From an uncultured Bacteroidota bacterium (lineage in GTDB: Bacteria > Bacteroidota > Bacteroidia > Chitinophagales > Chitinophagaceae): DNA of 38,515 nucleotides. The translations under genes were made by a program, and so were the position numbers. The stretch spans positions 1-38,515 of the forward strand of contig CAIJXU010000027.1 of assembly GCA_903824725.1 (NCBI GenBank), given 5' to 3'. Positions within the stretch are counted from its first letter, which is position 1; each line of letters opens with the position of its first letter. This document shows, in pieces, positions 9,701-16,132 of this stretch. Under the pieces are notes generated by a model. It searched no databases. It was given only the letters and a program-made list of their open reading frames with translations, and was not told where the DNA came from.

Positions 9701-11251
9701 CCTGTTATTACCTTAAATATTCCAGATGCGTCTGCAACAGCTAGAGGTGTTCTTACAACTGGCACTCAAACTTTTGGGGGTACGAAAACATTTTCATCTA
9801 CACCAACTTTTTCAACAATGACTGCTGGCTCTTTATTATTTACTGGAATAAGCGGTGCATTAAATCAGAATAATGCCAATTTGTTTTGGGATAATACCAA
9901 TGCAAGATTAGGTATCGGAATTGCAACCCCTACACAACCATTACATGTATATTCTGGCACCTATCAAAATGCTTTTTTCGAAGCCTTAACAGATAATCAA
10001 GTAACCATATCTTCAAAAGCAAATAATGCAAGATCAGTTTTAACACTAGCTGGAACTGGCGGCGGACGAGGCTATTCGATTATTCAACAATCAAATGCTT
10101 CTAGTCCATCATTAACTACTTTAAATTTTAATAAATCATCTGATTTTACTGCAACTGGAAGCACTATGTTTTTTGATGGTTCCAATCAAGTGGGTATAAA
10201 TACGATCACACCCTCTGCAAGACTAAATGTAATTGGTACGACAAAATTAGAAGGTCAGACTACTATAAATGGAAGTACTACTGCTTCTGGAGCAATTGCT
10301 CAGGGAGTAATTGTTTCACCCACATTGAATGCAGCTGCTGCTAATGATGTTTTAGTTGGTTTGGACATTAATCCTACTTTTTCCAATCCGGGAGCTTATT
10401 CTGGTGTTAAGTATATTGGATTAAGGGTTCAAGATATTAATATTGGTAGAGGTGGTGGTGGGTTTACTACAAATACTGCATTTGGATCTGATGCCTTAAT
10501 AAAAAACACGGTTGATGGAGCTAACTCCGCATTTGGTCATCATACTTTGTATAATAATACTACAGGTACTTATAACATAGCATTTGGATACAGAGCCTTA
10601 TATGGAAATACTAACGGTACTGGTAATAATGCTTTTGGAGTTTCGGGTTTAACAGCACTAACAAGTGGGAGTTCAAATAATTCATTTGGCCATTTTACTT
10701 TATCAACTGTTACAACTGCTTCTAATAACACTGCTTTTGGGCATTCTGCTGGTAGATGGATAGCAGATGGTTCTACGGGCTTAACTTCTGCAACTAATAG
10801 TATTTTTATTGGCTATTATGCGAAAGCCTTAGCAGATGCTTCTAGTAACGAAATTGTAATAGGTGCAAGTGCAACTGGCTTAGGTAGTAATAGTACTGTT
10901 ATAGGATCTTCAAGTACCACAAAAGCAAAAATATTTGGAACATTACAAACCCAAGGAAATAAACTTTCTATTGCTGCTAAAACTGGAGCTTATACTATTC
11001 TTACTTCAGATCAAATAGTAACAGGAGATGCTACTTCTGCAGCATTCACGATTACACTTCCTACCGCAGTATCAAAAGATGGTCAAACATTTACGATTAA
11101 AAAAATTGACGCTAGTGGTAATGCGGTGACTGTGGGTACTACCTCGTCTCAAACCATTGATGGAAGTACGACTTATAGTTTACCTAATCAATACAAATAT
11201 GTAACGGTAGTCAGTGATGGCGCTAATTGGATTATTGTAGGGGGGAATTAG
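3791..11251 (+). CDS. Giant modular surface fibre/adhesin-like protein, 2486 residues
   Basis: A Sec signal peptide (residues 1-21, ending LMAQ) precedes a domain at about 22-150 (IPDGIIFQAIAKDNNGNA ... FWTVPYAFYS). That domain is typical of large secreted Bacteroidota proteins that carry tail-fibre modules. Residues about 277-757 hold a dozen or so units of about 24 residues around [TSF]DT[SA]xMLxxYL, probably a trimeric stalk. From about 780 to 2000 there are phage-tail-fibre-like modules with seven GGTG motifs (residues near 164, 891, 1195, 1263, 1426, 1466, 1792), including NGGTGATDAISARSNLGL, and repeated LTNKTINGL. Two LGIGxxxP-type motifs lie near 2040 and 2135. Residues about 2225-2385 contain AFG-x(n)-L repeats resembling trimeric adhesin heads. 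The last 95 residues form a compact domain ending SDGANWIIVGGN. There is no T9SS sorting domain, S74 chaperone or membrane anchor at the C-terminus, so the route over the outer membrane is unknown. It may act as an adhesin or recognition fibre (inference). Confidence 0.85.
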   Translation: MYKKIIFLFLFSFLMTLRLMAQNIPDGIIFQAIAKDNNGNAANGRTIYAVVSILTTNNINSAVYTEKFSLTSNVDGIFTLVIGKGNRLGGLTSFNAITWDKAYFINVKIAVAPTIMNTIWQEEKEYVDLGTSQFWTVPYAFYSTNAAYTDVAKTISTILPSNKGGTGVDNKGKLFELKNNLSILGSGDLVINTTRNSNITLPYTGTLSTLIGNEVLENKTLISPTLTGIPIAPTSSLNSHDSTIATTLFVSSLLNQEMGKNSSKLNDKLINSINLIDSTIATKLNIVDTLILSNRINLKLDTSDFHLMVAPYLTKMNGVSFADTSAMLSSYLAAIINLNATKVNYTDTAAMLNSYLTSIIDVKDSKLNKLDTSTMLASYKAGIIALNADTTTLVARFNNVVNLTNTKLNSIDTANLSRWKLNTKDTVLLSNRINLKLDTSDFHLMIAPYLTKMNGVSFADTAAMLASYKSGIIALNADTSTLAARFSDVVNLTNKKFNTADTSNLLQKTDTITLSNRIDALALSSGIVSAEKLKISDTSSMLRSYLTSIIGLNATKINYTDTSSMLNPYFNAILGSVKYTDTSLMLSHYLTELIALGINKLNKTDTSAMLSNYLSSVINSLKYSDTSNMLSNYLTSLNDLRSTKVNYTDTSSMLINYLASLNNLRSTKLNSVDTANLAAWKLNKADTAAMLNNYLSGMIDLKAKKVNYTDTAAMLLNYLTSLNNLKSTKINFTDSALMLDNYRTRLNYLMDDNATLSSRLNAKENVNNKSTNVATDGGSDIKYPSVKAIKNYVDDAIVANSTPDATTTSKGKIQLSGDLSGSAGSPIVQSVGGSTASEINSATILANAATNANTNNAIVKRNASGNFSANVITATLSGNADNVNGIVTGAHGGTGINNTGKTITLGGNILTDADFTIAGSNALTFNTSGITNITLPATGVLASLDGSESFTNKVINGLTLNKRPTGFVISGGDVSKTLTLTNNATLSGTNTGDQLITLTGDVVGSGYGTFPIDLSATGVTSGTYGAATQTPVLTVDAKGRITSVSNTTISGVSTIGSALESAKIIVGGATGLATKVTMSGDVTINNLGETTIGNNKITTSKVLDKAITFAKIQDISATDKLLGRFSLGAGDVEEISTIGTGYVVREGSPSFSGAPTVPTPVVLSNDLTIANTAYVTRAVGSINVSNITGILPGANGGTGVNNTGKTITLGGSLTLQGNYTTKFRTLGNTDLTLPVSGTLATLSDITGGAIGGGQITGVISPLNGGTGVANDANKTITLGGALITDGAFATTIRSTATTDITLPTTGTIATIDQNEIFTNKTISATTNTIQNIANANISSSAAITDSKLATITTSGKVSNAATTATSLNTPSSIVARDASGDFYARTIFGALSGNAATSTQLFTPRSIFGVDFDGTANLSHVIGSQYGGTGSAFIKFLGASTSIKNYILPDADAAILTTNAKVTTAQGGTGVAFSDANLVFAGPVSGSAAAPSFRSLVAEDLPSGSSQYINNSTLQQTSANFNISGNGILGGYVSASSFKIPSGSSAHFLKADGSLDTKSYASITGTESLTNKTINGLSLTPLAIGFSIAGGTAPKTLTVNDASTISGDNTGDVSLLGQNYISLSNQVLTANAVNLSSGNVTGTLAAARFPGLLGDVTNIVGDLTTTLNDGAVTINKIGAKAVNFSKMQDVSLQTLLGNSSASNAGSIHEILIGSGLTLDAGTHTLTASGSGGTVTGVTASLPISSTGGNAPVISISQAGISSNGYLNATDWNTFNNKQVAGSYLSGTVSIANGGTGATDAISARSNLGLAIGTDVLANRTFGTAANSATTDFSPVAGSSSITTLGTITNGSWNATPISDTYIAGSGNWNAKESALTFSTPLSRSTNTISIPVATGSANGYLSSADWSTFNSKQGVITLTTTGTSGVATLVGNTINVPQYTGGGTVTNVAALTIGADGSDITSTVATATTTPVITLNIPDASATARGVLTTGTQTFGGTKTFSSTPTFSTMTAGSLLFTGISGALNQNNANLFWDNTNARLGIGIATPTQPLHVYSGTYQNAFFEALTDNQVTISSKANNARSVLTLAGTGGGRGYSIIQQSNASSPSLTTLNFNKSSDFTATGSTMFFDGSNQVGINTITPSARLNVIGTTKLEGQTTINGSTTASGAIAQGVIVSPTLNAAAANDVLVGLDINPTFSNPGAYSGVKYIGLRVQDINIGRGGGGFTTNTAFGSDALIKNTVDGANSAFGHHTLYNNTTGTYNIAFGYRALYGNTNGTGNNAFGVSGLTALTSGSSNNSFGHFTLSTVTTASNNTAFGHSAGRWIADGSTGLTSATNSIFIGYYAKALADASSNEIVIGASATGLGSNSTVIGSSSTTKAKIFGTLQTQGNKLSIAAKTGAYTILTSDQIVTGDATSAAFTITLPTAVSKDGQTFTIKKIDASGNAVTVGTTSSQTIDGSTTYSLPNQYKYVTVVSDGANWIIVGGN
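4620..6060 (+). repeat. Array of about 24-residue DT-x-ML-YL repeats in the giant fibre gene
   Basis: Within the fibre gene about a dozen units follow a pattern such as TDTSSMLINYLASLNN then LRSTKLNS, with adjacent units exactly 24 residues apart in the best-kept part (about 5690-5980). The spacing of Met, Leu, Tyr-Leu and a later Leu looks like short helical segments separated by a DT cap and a KxNY turn, as in phage fibre stalks. Units differ in sequence, so the array is old or diversifying. Some units are interrupted by longer inserts, such as LNADTTTLVARFNNVVNLTN. Confidence 0.8.
4664..5185 (+). repeat. Segmental duplication inside the fibre stalk
   Basis: Bases 4664-4774 and 5075-5185 are near-identical over 111 bases at an offset of 411 bases (137 codons). 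Bases from 4913 and from 5180 are similar over about 120 bases at an offset of 267 bases (89 codons). Both offsets keep the reading frame. Most differences between copies are at third codon positions (for example CTAGATACT against TTAGACACT), so the copies diverged under protein-level constraint. This is what unequal exchange in a repetitive fibre gene would leave. Confidence 0.8.
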
Positions 11252-11357
11252 CGTTTTCAAGTAGAAGCGAATTTGCCTTATTACATTGATTTTCATCAAG
11301 TTATACCTATTTGGCTTATGCCTTACAAAATAGTGATATGGAGTCGCTTAGTCCAAA

Positions 11358-11365
11358 TAGTTTTG
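11358..11365 (+). promoter_or_regulatory. Candidate -7 box (TAGTTTTG) for the sugar-acid operon
   Basis: The 141-base gap between the fibre gene and the dehydratase gene contains TAGTTTTG, a full match to the Bacteroidota -7 consensus TAnnTTTG. It lies 27 bases before the ATG. No clear TTTG box is present at the usual -33 distance. It marks the probable start of a new transcription unit. Confidence 0.4.
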
Positions 11366-11392
11366 TAGTATTTTTAATGAATTATACAAACT

Positions 11393-13039
11393 ATGGGAAT
11401 CATCAAAGTCATAAAAATTCATCCTAAGGATAATGTGTTAGTAGCCTTAACTAATTTGGTGAAGGGAGAATCAATTCAGTATCAAAATGACACTTATATT
11501 TTAAAAGAGGATATTGAAGAAAAGCATAAATTTTTTATAAAAGATATAGAGGTTGGATCTTTCGTAACGATGTATGGTATTACGGTTGGAAAAATTGTTG
11601 TTGACAAAGTTGAAATAGGTCAACGCATGACAACACAAAATACCAAACACGAAGCGGATCCATATTCGTATCGTGGAAAAAAAATTACTTGGCAAGCACC
11701 CAATGTTTCCAAATTTGCGAATAAAACTTTTAACGGCTATCATCGAAGTGATGGAAAAGTTGGGACGGCAAATTATTGGCTATTTATTCCAACTGTATTT
11801 TGTGAAAATAGAAATCTAGATGTGATTAAAGAATCCTTACATCATGCTTTAGGCTATACCATTACCGATAAGTACAGAGAATTTACAGATCAACTAATTA
11901 GTTCCTATCAACAAACCGGTCATATGGGCATTGATGAACAAACCGCTTTGGCGCCGATCACCCATAAAAGAATTTTTAAAAATATTGATGGCATTAAATT
12001 CTTAAATCATAGCGGCGGTTGTGGCGGAACTCGTCAAGACGCTTCCACACTAAGTAATTTATTAGCTGCCTATGCCGATCATCCTAATGTGGCTGGTGTT
12101 ACTTTATTAAGTTTAGGTTGTCAGCATTTGCAAATACAGGATTTTAAAGATGATTTACAAAAAAGGAATCCTCAATTTAGAAAACCGCTTATCATTTTTG
12201 AACAACAACAAAGTCAAAGCGAGGAGCAATTAATCAAATCTGCAATTCAGCAAACATTAACTCATTTAGTAGAAGCCAATAAAATTGAACGAACGCCTGC
12301 GCCTTTAAGTAAATTATGTATAGGGGTTAAATGTGGCGGCAGTGATGGATTTAGTGGTATTTCGGCTAACCCGGCAGTAGGTTATACTGCAGATATTTTG
12401 GTTGCATTAGGTGGTCAAATTTTGTTAGCGGAGTTTCCTGAATTATGTGGTGCTGAACAAGAATTGTTAGACAGATGTGTGGATGAAAAAACAGCGAATA
12501 AGTTTATCACTTTAATGGAAGATTATAATAAAATGGCACATGCAGTGGGAAGCGGTTTTCATATGAATCCTTCGCCAGGTAATATAAAGGATGGATTGAT
12601 TACCGATGCCATTAAAAGTGCAGGCGCTTGTAAAAAAGGTGGTACTGCACCTGTTGAAGATGTATTAGATTATACCGAGCCTGCCATAAAATCAGGATTA
12701 CATTTAGTTTGCACACCTGGAAATGATGTGGAAGCCACTACAGGTAAAGCGGCGAGTGGAGCCACTTTAATTTTATTTACGACAGGTTTAGGTACACCAA
12801 CTGGAAACCCAGTTTGTCCCGTCATCAAAGTTTCTACCAATACAAAATTAGCTAATCGAATGTCAGATATCATTGATATCAATACAGGCGATATCATCGA
12901 TGGATTAAAAACCATTGAACAAATGGGTGAAGAAATTTTAGAGTATTGCATAAAGGCAGCGAGCGGTGAAATTATTCCTAAAGCCGTACTATTGCATCAA
13001 GACGATTTCATACCTTGGAAAAGAGGAGTGTCCTTATAA
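11393..13039 (+). CDS. UxaA-family sugar-acid dehydratase (altronate dehydratase-like)
   Basis: A 548-residue cytosolic enzyme. An N-terminal SAF-like domain (about 1-85) precedes the main UxaA/GarD-type domain. That domain starts near FNGYHRSDGKVGTANYWL and contains the conserved cysteine/glycine motifs HSGGCGGTRQDA, VKCGGSDGFSGISANPAVG and LVCTPGNDVEATTGKAASGA. The family removes water from aldonic acids such as altronate or galactarate to give 2-keto-3-deoxy acids. Here the next two genes encode a short-chain dehydrogenase and a fumarylacetoacetase-family hydrolase, not KDG kinase and aldolase. The likely substrate is therefore L-fuconate or a stereochemically related acid, giving 2-keto-3-deoxy-L-fuconate. 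The family call is secure; the substrate is inferred from neighbours. Confidence 0.88.
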   Translation: MGIIKVIKIHPKDNVLVALTNLVKGESIQYQNDTYILKEDIEEKHKFFIKDIEVGSFVTMYGITVGKIVVDKVEIGQRMTTQNTKHEADPYSYRGKKITWQAPNVSKFANKTFNGYHRSDGKVGTANYWLFIPTVFCENRNLDVIKESLHHALGYTITDKYREFTDQLISSYQQTGHMGIDEQTALAPITHKRIFKNIDGIKFLNHSGGCGGTRQDASTLSNLLAAYADHPNVAGVTLLSLGCQHLQIQDFKDDLQKRNPQFRKPLIIFEQQQSQSEEQLIKSAIQQTLTHLVEANKIERTPAPLSKLCIGVKCGGSDGFSGISANPAVGYTADILVALGGQILLAEFPELCGAEQELLDRCVDEKTANKFITLMEDYNKMAHAVGSGFHMNPSPGNIKDGLITDAIKSAGACKKGGTAPVEDVLDYTEPAIKSGLHLVCTPGNDVEATTGKAASGATLILFTTGLGTPTGNPVCPVIKVSTNTKLANRMSDIIDINTGDIIDGLKTIEQMGEEILEYCIKAASGEIIPKAVLLHQDDFIPWKRGVSL

Positions 13040-13064
13040 CTTAAATCATCATAAATCATTTAAT

Positions 13065-13829
13065 ATGTTTCAACTAAATAATAAAGTAGCCTTGGTTACA
13101 GGGGGCGGAAGCGGTATTGGAAAGGAAGTTTGTAATGTGTTGGCCAAACAAGGTGCCGAAGTGATTGTATTAGATTTAAATACAGAGGCTGCGCAAGCAA
13201 CAACCAATGAAATTATTTCCAATAATGGAAAGTCGAGTAGCATTCAAGTGGATGTTACAAATCAACAAAAAGTGTTAGAGGTCTTTAGTAAAATACCTGC
13301 TTTACATATTTTAGTGAATTGTGCCGGCATTTCACATATTGGCAATGCAATCAATACGACCGAAACTGATTTTGATCAAATTTTTAAAGTGAATGTAAAA
13401 GGAGTTTATAATTGTTTGCATGCGGCATTACCATTAATGAAATCAAGTGGTGGTGGTTCCATTATTAATATTAGTTCTATTGCTGCTAAAGTGGGATTGT
13501 CGGATCGGTTTGCATATAGCATGAGCAAAGGGGCTGTACATGCGATGACAATGAGTGTGGCCAAGGATTTTATTAAAGATAAAATTAGATGTAATAGTAT
13601 TTCCCCAGGAAGGGTGCATACTCCCTTTGTAGATGGATTTTTGAAGAAAAATTTTCCTGGTCAGGAGGCAGAAATGTTTGATAAATTATCTAAAACACAA
13701 CCTATTGGCCGTATGGGTTTACCCATTGAAGTTGCGCATCAAGTATTGTATCTATGTAGTGAAGAAGCTAGTTTTATAACAGGAAGTGACTTTAGCATTG
13801 ACGGAGGTTTTGTTACTCTAAATAGTTAA
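13065..13829 (+). CDS. Short-chain dehydrogenase, probable 2-keto-3-deoxy-L-fuconate dehydrogenase
   Basis: The ATG at 13065 gives a 254-residue classical SDR. The open frame runs back to 12966, but that extension lies inside the upstream gene and lacks homology, so I reject it. Residues 12-19 (TGGGSGIG) bind the dinucleotide, NCAG is at 85-88, and Ser138, Tyr151 and Lys155 (in YSMSK) form the catalytic set. The C-terminal EEASFITGSDFSIDGGF is typical of the classical SDR group. It lies 25 bases after the dehydratase and 26 bases before the hydrolase. In L-fucose oxidation an enzyme of this kind oxidises 2-keto-3-deoxy-L-fuconate to the 2,4-diketo acid. The family is certain; the exact substrate is inferred from the operon. 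Confidence 0.9.
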   Translation: MFQLNNKVALVTGGGSGIGKEVCNVLAKQGAEVIVLDLNTEAAQATTNEIISNNGKSSSIQVDVTNQQKVLEVFSKIPALHILVNCAGISHIGNAINTTETDFDQIFKVNVKGVYNCLHAALPLMKSSGGGSIINISSIAAKVGLSDRFAYSMSKGAVHAMTMSVAKDFIKDKIRCNSISPGRVHTPFVDGFLKKNFPGQEAEMFDKLSKTQPIGRMGLPIEVAHQVLYLCSEEASFITGSDFSIDGGFVTLNS

Positions 13830-13855
13830 TATTTTAAAAATTATAATTTAATAAA

Positions 13856-14701
13856 ATGAAATTAATAAGATTCGGTGCTAGTGAACAAGAAAAACCAGGG
13901 GTGCATATCAATGGGAAAAATTACGATGTAAGTGCATTTATATATGATTACGATGAATCTTTTTTTAAAGCAGATGGTCTACAACAATTATCAGACTTAG
14001 TTCAAAAAGGTAATTTACCTGAAATTCCTTTGGACGTAAGAATTGGATCTCCTATTGCGCGTCCTTCAAAAATTGTGTGCATTGGTTTAAATTATGCAAA
14101 GCACGCTAAGGAAACAGGGGCGGCTATTCCTGCCGAGCCAATTATTTTTATGAAGTCTACTACTTCATTAACTGGGCCTTACGATCATATCATCATTCCA
14201 AAAAATTCTGAAAAGACAGATTGGGAAGTAGAACTTGCTGTGGTGATGGGTAAAAAAGCTAGTTATGTTAGTGAAGCCGATGCGATGGATTATGTTGCTG
14301 GATATGTTTTGCATAATGATGTAAGTGAAAGGGCGTTTCAATTAGAAAGAGGAGGTACATGGGATAAGGGAAAAGGTTGTGACAGTTTTGCTCCTTTAGG
14401 CCCATGGTTAGTAACAAAAGATGAAATAGCAAACCCTCATGATTTGCGTTTATGGTTATCCTTAAATGGTAAAATGATGCAGGACAGCAATACAGATGAT
14501 TTAATTTTCAATATCCCACATTTAATTTCATATATCAGTCAATTTATGACCTTACTTCCAGGCGATGTCATTAGTACGGGAACCCCTGCTGGCGTTGGAT
14601 TAGGCTTTAATCCAAATATTTATTTAAAGGAAGGGGATGTGGTTGAATTAGGAATTGATGGACTAGGAACTAGTAAGCAAAAAGTGGTAGCATATAAATA
14701 A
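13856..14701 (+). CDS. Fumarylacetoacetase-family hydrolase, probable 2,4-diketo-3-deoxy-L-fuconate hydrolase
   Basis: A 281-residue protein with a short N-terminal domain (1-65) and the FAH catalytic fold. The core begins at IVCIGLNYAKHAKE, and metal ligands are likely Glu124 and Glu126 (in DWEVELAVVMG) and Asp155 (in LHNDVSER). Lys171/Lys173 and the GDVISTGTPAGVGLG motif complete the site. The family cleaves C-C bonds in acylpyruvates using Mg2+. Sequences of this type that sit beside SDR and sugar-acid dehydratase genes split 2,4-diketo-3-deoxy-fuconate into pyruvate and lactate, which fits here. It is the third gene of a compact operon, with 12 bases to the sulfatase. Annotation as ureidoglycolate lyase is a common mislabel of this group. 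Confidence 0.88.
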   Translation: MKLIRFGASEQEKPGVHINGKNYDVSAFIYDYDESFFKADGLQQLSDLVQKGNLPEIPLDVRIGSPIARPSKIVCIGLNYAKHAKETGAAIPAEPIIFMKSTTSLTGPYDHIIIPKNSEKTDWEVELAVVMGKKASYVSEADAMDYVAGYVLHNDVSERAFQLERGGTWDKGKGCDSFAPLGPWLVTKDEIANPHDLRLWLSLNGKMMQDSNTDDLIFNIPHLISYISQFMTLLPGDVISTGTPAGVGLGFNPNIYLKEGDVVELGIDGLGTSKQKVVAYK

Positions 14702-14713
14702 TTATTCAATTAA

Positions 14714-16132
14714 ATGGTGTCTATGAAATGGATTGTTCAACTTTTTTGCTTGGTCATTCCATTTATAGGTTTAGCTCAAAACACTAAGCCTAATATTATC
14801 TTTATAGTTACGGATGATCAAAGGTGGAATGCTTTAGGTGTTGCAGGTAATACCATTATACAAACACCAGAAATGGATGCATTGGCTAATTCGGGCACTT
14901 ATTTTAAAAATGCTTTTGCTACTACGCCCATTTGTGCCGCTAGCAGGGCTTCCATACTCACTGGCTTATATGAAAGAACACATGATTACACTTTTCAGAA
15001 ATCAAAATTACAAAAACCGTATGCCGATATTATTTTTCCAAAAATATTAAAGGAGCAGGGATATCATGTTGGGTTTTTTGGAAAATTGGGAGTGATTATT
15101 GATAATGCAAAGCAGTATTTTAATGAAAGTGATTTTTATGATAGAGGGGATGCGGAAGATAGGAGAGGTTATTTTTATAAAACCATTAACAAGGACACCG
15201 TTCATCTAACTAGGTACAGCGGATATCAAGCACAAGAGTTTATAAAAAATGCACCTACAGATAAACCGTTTTGCCTTTCTGTATTTTTTAGTGCGCCTCA
15301 TGGTCATGACCCTTCGGTCCAACAATATTTTTGGCAATCTAAATCAGATAGTCTTTATAAGAATACTTTAATTCCCAATCCCTTATTATCGGAAGATAAG
15401 TATTTCAATCAATTGCCACTTGAAGTGAGACAAGGATTAAATCGTACAAGATGGAAATGGCGATTTGATACTCCCGAAAAATATCAAAATAGTATCAAAG
15501 GGTATTATAGAATGATTACAGAGATAGACAATGAAATTGGATCAATACGCCAATTATTAAAGGAAAGGGGATTGTCTGATAACACCATTTTTATCATTCT
15601 TGGAGACAATGGATATTTCACTGGAGATAGGCAATTAGCAGATAAATGGTTAATGTATGAAACATCTATTCGTGTACCTCTCATTATCTATGATCCAAGG
15701 AAGCAGCATCCTTCAAAAATAGATGCGATGGTATTAAATATAGATGTAACAAAGACCATTCTTAAAATGGCTGGGGTGCAGCCCCCTAAAAATTACCAAG
15801 GCTTAAATTTGGAAAATTTTGTTTCAAATGGGAATGTGCCTTCTAATAGAAAATCAATTTTAATTGAACATCTTTGGAAGTTAAAAGACATTCCATCCAG
15901 TGAGGGTATTAGAACTGAAAGGTGGAAATATTTTAGATATCGGTTTATACATGCCCCTGAAGAATTATATGATTTAAAAAATGATCCACTTGAAACTATC
16001 AATTTAGCATTGAATACAAAATATGCGCCTATACTTAAACAATTAAGGCAGCTCTGTGATAAAAAAATTAAAGCCTACCAATCAGAAAAGCTTTGTCTTG
16101 ATGAACCAGAGAATAAGGCCATCACTTTTTAA
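14714..16132 (+). CDS. Secreted family S1 (formylglycine) sulfatase
   Basis: A 472-residue protein with a signal peptide ending near FIGLAQ (residues about 1-22). The active-site signature CAASR starts at Cys74, the residue converted to formylglycine, followed by ASILTGLY. Asp34 and Asp35 (VTDDQ) bind the metal, and a second metal motif is seen in LGDNGYF. The C-terminal part (RTERWKYFRYR, EELYDLKNDPLE) is the usual sulfatase subdomain. It removes sulfate esters in the periplasm or at the surface, and activity needs a maturase encoded elsewhere. Placement with a putative fuconate pathway suggests a sulfated, fucose-like glycan as substrate (inference). An alternative start three codons in (ATG at 14723) is equally possible. 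The stop overlaps that of the convergent regulator gene through a shared TTAA. Confidence 0.9.
   Translation: MVSMKWIVQLFCLVIPFIGLAQNTKPNIIFIVTDDQRWNALGVAGNTIIQTPEMDALANSGTYFKNAFATTPICAASRASILTGLYERTHDYTFQKSKLQKPYADIIFPKILKEQGYHVGFFGKLGVIIDNAKQYFNESDFYDRGDAEDRRGYFYKTINKDTVHLTRYSGYQAQEFIKNAPTDKPFCLSVFFSAPHGHDPSVQQYFWQSKSDSLYKNTLIPNPLLSEDKYFNQLPLEVRQGLNRTRWKWRFDTPEKYQNSIKGYYRMITEIDNEIGSIRQLLKERGLSDNTIFIILGDNGYFTGDRQLADKWLMYETSIRVPLIIYDPRKQHPSKIDAMVLNIDVTKTILKMAGVQPPKNYQGLNLENFVSNGNVPSNRKSILIEHLWKLKDIPSSEGIRTERWKYFRYRFIHAPEELYDLKNDPLETINLALNTKYAPILKQLRQLCDKKIKAYQSEKLCLDEPENKAITF

Noticed and set aside
3791..11251. Prophage tail fibre gene
   Set aside because: It has a Sec signal peptide and a Bacteroidota secreted-protein N-domain, and no phage structural, lysis or integration genes lie nearby. 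The resemblance is modular, not evidence of a prophage.
12966..13064. N-terminal extension of the short-chain dehydrogenase
   Set aside because: It overlaps the 3' end of the dehydratase gene, and the classical SDR start (MFQLNNKVALVTGG) begins at the ATG at 13065.
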